Assembly (NCBI GenBank): GCA_031264885.1
Contig: JAISDM010000019.1
Location: forward strand, 1 to 6,827
Reading direction: 5' to 3'
From: Peptococcaceae bacterium
Lineage (GTDB): Bacteria > Bacillota > Peptococcia > DRI-13 > UBA5745
Length of the DNA stretch: 6,827 bases
How positions within the stretch are numbered: position 1 is the stretch's first letter; every line of letters begins with the position of its first letter. Made by a program: the position numbers and the translations under genes. Below the pieces are notes generated by a model that made no database searches, had not been told where the DNA came from, and saw nothing but the letters and a program-made list of their open reading frames with translations. Of this stretch, positions 5,497 through 6,827 are shown one piece after another.

Positions 5497-6715
5497 AGAG
5501 GTTGAACAGAAGATCAAAAACGCCGTGGAACATCTGACGCCGGATGTTCTGGACTGCATCCTCTCTGAATGTGATGAGCGGCGGGGGAACGTGTATATCG
5601 TACAGCCAATGAAGCGAAAGGGCCGGTGGATGTACGCGGCATGCGCGCTGGCGGCGGCGTTTGTGCTGGTATTCGGGGGATTGTCCGCTTTCGGCTGGAT
5701 CAGTGCTCATCAGGTGGACGCTCTGGTCACCCTCGACGTAAACCCGAGCGTTGAACTCAAGGTGAATAAAGACGACAGAGTGCTTGCCGCGGACGCGAAG
5801 AACGAGGACGCGGTCAAAATATTGGACAATATGGATCTAAAAAACACGCCCATTGACGTGGCCATAAACGCGCTGATTGGCTCCATGCTCAAGCACGGCT
5901 ATATTCAGGAGAATTCAAACTCCGTGCTGCTTTCGGTGGAGAGTGTCAATGGCGCGAAAAGCGCGGTATTGCAGAGAAACCTCACCGAATCTATAAGCCG
6001 GCAGCTAAACCGGGTAAACGGCGCCGTGATCAGTCAAAACCTGACGAACGACGGCGAACTGCAGACGCTGGCCGAAGCGCATCAGATTTCGTATGGTAAA
6101 GCGGCTCTGGTACAAAAAATACTGAATGAAAACAGCCACCTTCTATTCGCGGATTTGGCAAAGCTGTCGATCAACGAATTGAATCTGCTGATTGGATCCA
6201 AACATATTGAGGCGAAGGGAATGGAAGCCCAGGGCAGCGCCAGCGATACGGCTTTCATCGGCGAAGAAAGGGCCAAACAAACGGCCTTGGAACACGCGGG
6301 CATAAGCGAGAGTGAGATTGAGCGGCTGCGTATAGAACTGGATTATGACGACGGCGCTATGGTATACGACGTGGAGTTTTATCATAACGCCCAGGAATAC
6401 GAATATGAGATCAACGCCAAAAACGGGACAGTCGTTGAGCATGACCGCGAAAACAGGGACCGTGACGACCGGCGGGAACCGCCCGCCGCGCCTCAGTCCC
6501 ATAACAAAGACGACTTCATCGGAGAGGCCAGGGCGGCGGAAATTGCGGAAAAACATTCCGGTGTACCGCGGCACACCGGAATGAAAGTTGAGTTGGACAA
6601 GGAAGACGGCTTCTACATTTATGAAGTTGAGTTTGACGCGGACGGGAAAGAATACGAATACGAGATCAACGCGGCCACAGGGGAGATTCTTTCATGGGAA
6701 TGTGAAGAAATGTGA
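5486..6715 (+). CDS. Membrane-bound anti-sigma factor with RsgI-like middle domain and two PepSY domains
   Basis: The 409-residue protein should hold the upstream sigma factor at the membrane. Residues 1-47 are a short cytoplasmic segment (EHLTPDVLDCILSECDER) with two Cys but no HxxxCxxC zinc motif. One transmembrane helix lies at about 48-70. Outside the cell, residues 77-150 match the RsgI-type middle domain: VTLDVNPSVELKVN, then VLAADAKNEDAVKIL, then IDVAINALI and HGYI. Residues 160-240 are helical and include ISYGKAALVQKIL and a LAKLSINELNLLIG stretch, also typical of that group. Two PepSY domains follow (about 256-320 and 344-407), separated by a charged, Pro-containing linker. The start ATG lies within the end of the sigma gene, with GGAGGGG (5469-5475) ten bases upstream. 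Signal release, for example by proteolysis, is inferred from the family. The PepSY pair is paralogous to the divergent secreted protein. Confidence 0.88.
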   Translation: MRNKEVEQKIKNAVEHLTPDVLDCILSECDERRGNVYIVQPMKRKGRWMYAACALAAAFVLVFGGLSAFGWISAHQVDALVTLDVNPSVELKVNKDDRVLAADAKNEDAVKILDNMDLKNTPIDVAINALIGSMLKHGYIQENSNSVLLSVESVNGAKSAVLQRNLTESISRQLNRVNGAVISQNLTNDGELQTLAEAHQISYGKAALVQKILNENSHLLFADLAKLSINELNLLIGSKHIEAKGMEAQGSASDTAFIGEERAKQTALEHAGISESEIERLRIELDYDDGAMVYDVEFYHNAQEYEYEINAKNGTVVEHDRENRDRDDRREPPAAPQSHNKDDFIGEARAAEIAEKHSGVPRHTGMKVELDKEDGFYIYEVEFDADGKEYEYEINAATGEILSWECEEM

Positions 6716-6722
6716 AGCGGCG

Positions 6723-6740
6723 CGGCGCCGCGAAGCGCCG
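6723..6740. terminator. GC-rich hairpin after the anti-sigma gene, weak terminator candidate
   Basis: CGGCGC (6723-6728) and GCGCCG (6735-6740) can form a six-pair stem with a six-base loop eight bases after the anti-sigma stop; an overlapping alternative pairs GCGGCGC with GCGCCGC. No T-run follows, so it is not a canonical intrinsic terminator. A second short stem, CGCC/GGCG (6787-6798), is followed closely by TTTT (6803-6806) and might end transcription instead. The rest of 6716-6827 contains no gene. Confidence 0.25.
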
Positions 6741-6827
6741 GTTCACCGCCGGCTCACGAATAAACGACGCGCATTTCGTCCCGGAGCGCCGGACGGCGGC
6801 TGTTTTGCGCGATGACGCCGTTATAAT

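Noticed and set aside
6822..6827. TATAAT at the very end of the window as a -10 box of a following gene
   Set aside because: No -35 box at a suitable distance, and the sequence downstream is not available.

Overview
The window looks like a chromosomal segment of a Gram-positive bacterium, most likely Bacillota of the class Clostridia. This is inferred from three things: strong AGGAGG-type ribosome binding sites, an ECF sigma factor paired with an anti-sigma factor that has an RsgI-like middle domain and PepSY domains, and a RelB/DinJ-type antitoxin next to a PemK/MazF-like toxin. Base composition is uneven. The regulator and toxin-antitoxin part is visibly richer in A+T than the PEP-synthase remnant and the sigma-factor block, so the left half may be an accessory insertion or a patchwork.

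Layout. Positions 1-393 hold no gene that I can support. Positions 394-1013 (minus) encode a two-gene toxin-antitoxin operon, antitoxin first, with stop and start codons overlapping as TGATG. A divergent intergenic region (1014-1209) carries a good sigma-A-type promoter on each strand and a near-perfect inverted repeat that is the likely TetR operator. Positions 1210-2517 (plus) encode a TetR-family repressor and a six-helix DUF998 membrane protein, probably co-transcribed. Positions 2516-3964 are debris: a short orphan reading frame that may be an antitoxin tail, joined to a PEP-synthase/rifampicin-phosphotransferase-like gene that has lost its start and roughly half of its middle.

The right half (4036-6715) is a coherent signalling block. 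A secreted protein with two PepSY domains is transcribed leftward. An ECF sigma factor and its membrane-bound anti-sigma factor are transcribed rightward, overlapping by 11 bases. The anti-sigma factor ends in two PepSY domains closely similar to those of the secreted protein. The 276-base divergent intergenic region carries the same two-block element, CGCGATAAAAT-N9-GCGCATTATTACA, once in front of each transcript and pointing toward each gene. This is the most notable observation in the window. It suggests that both transcripts share one control element, perhaps the promoter recognised by this sigma factor, so that the secreted PepSY protein belongs to the same circuit as the sensor. The final 112 bases contain only GC-rich hairpins.
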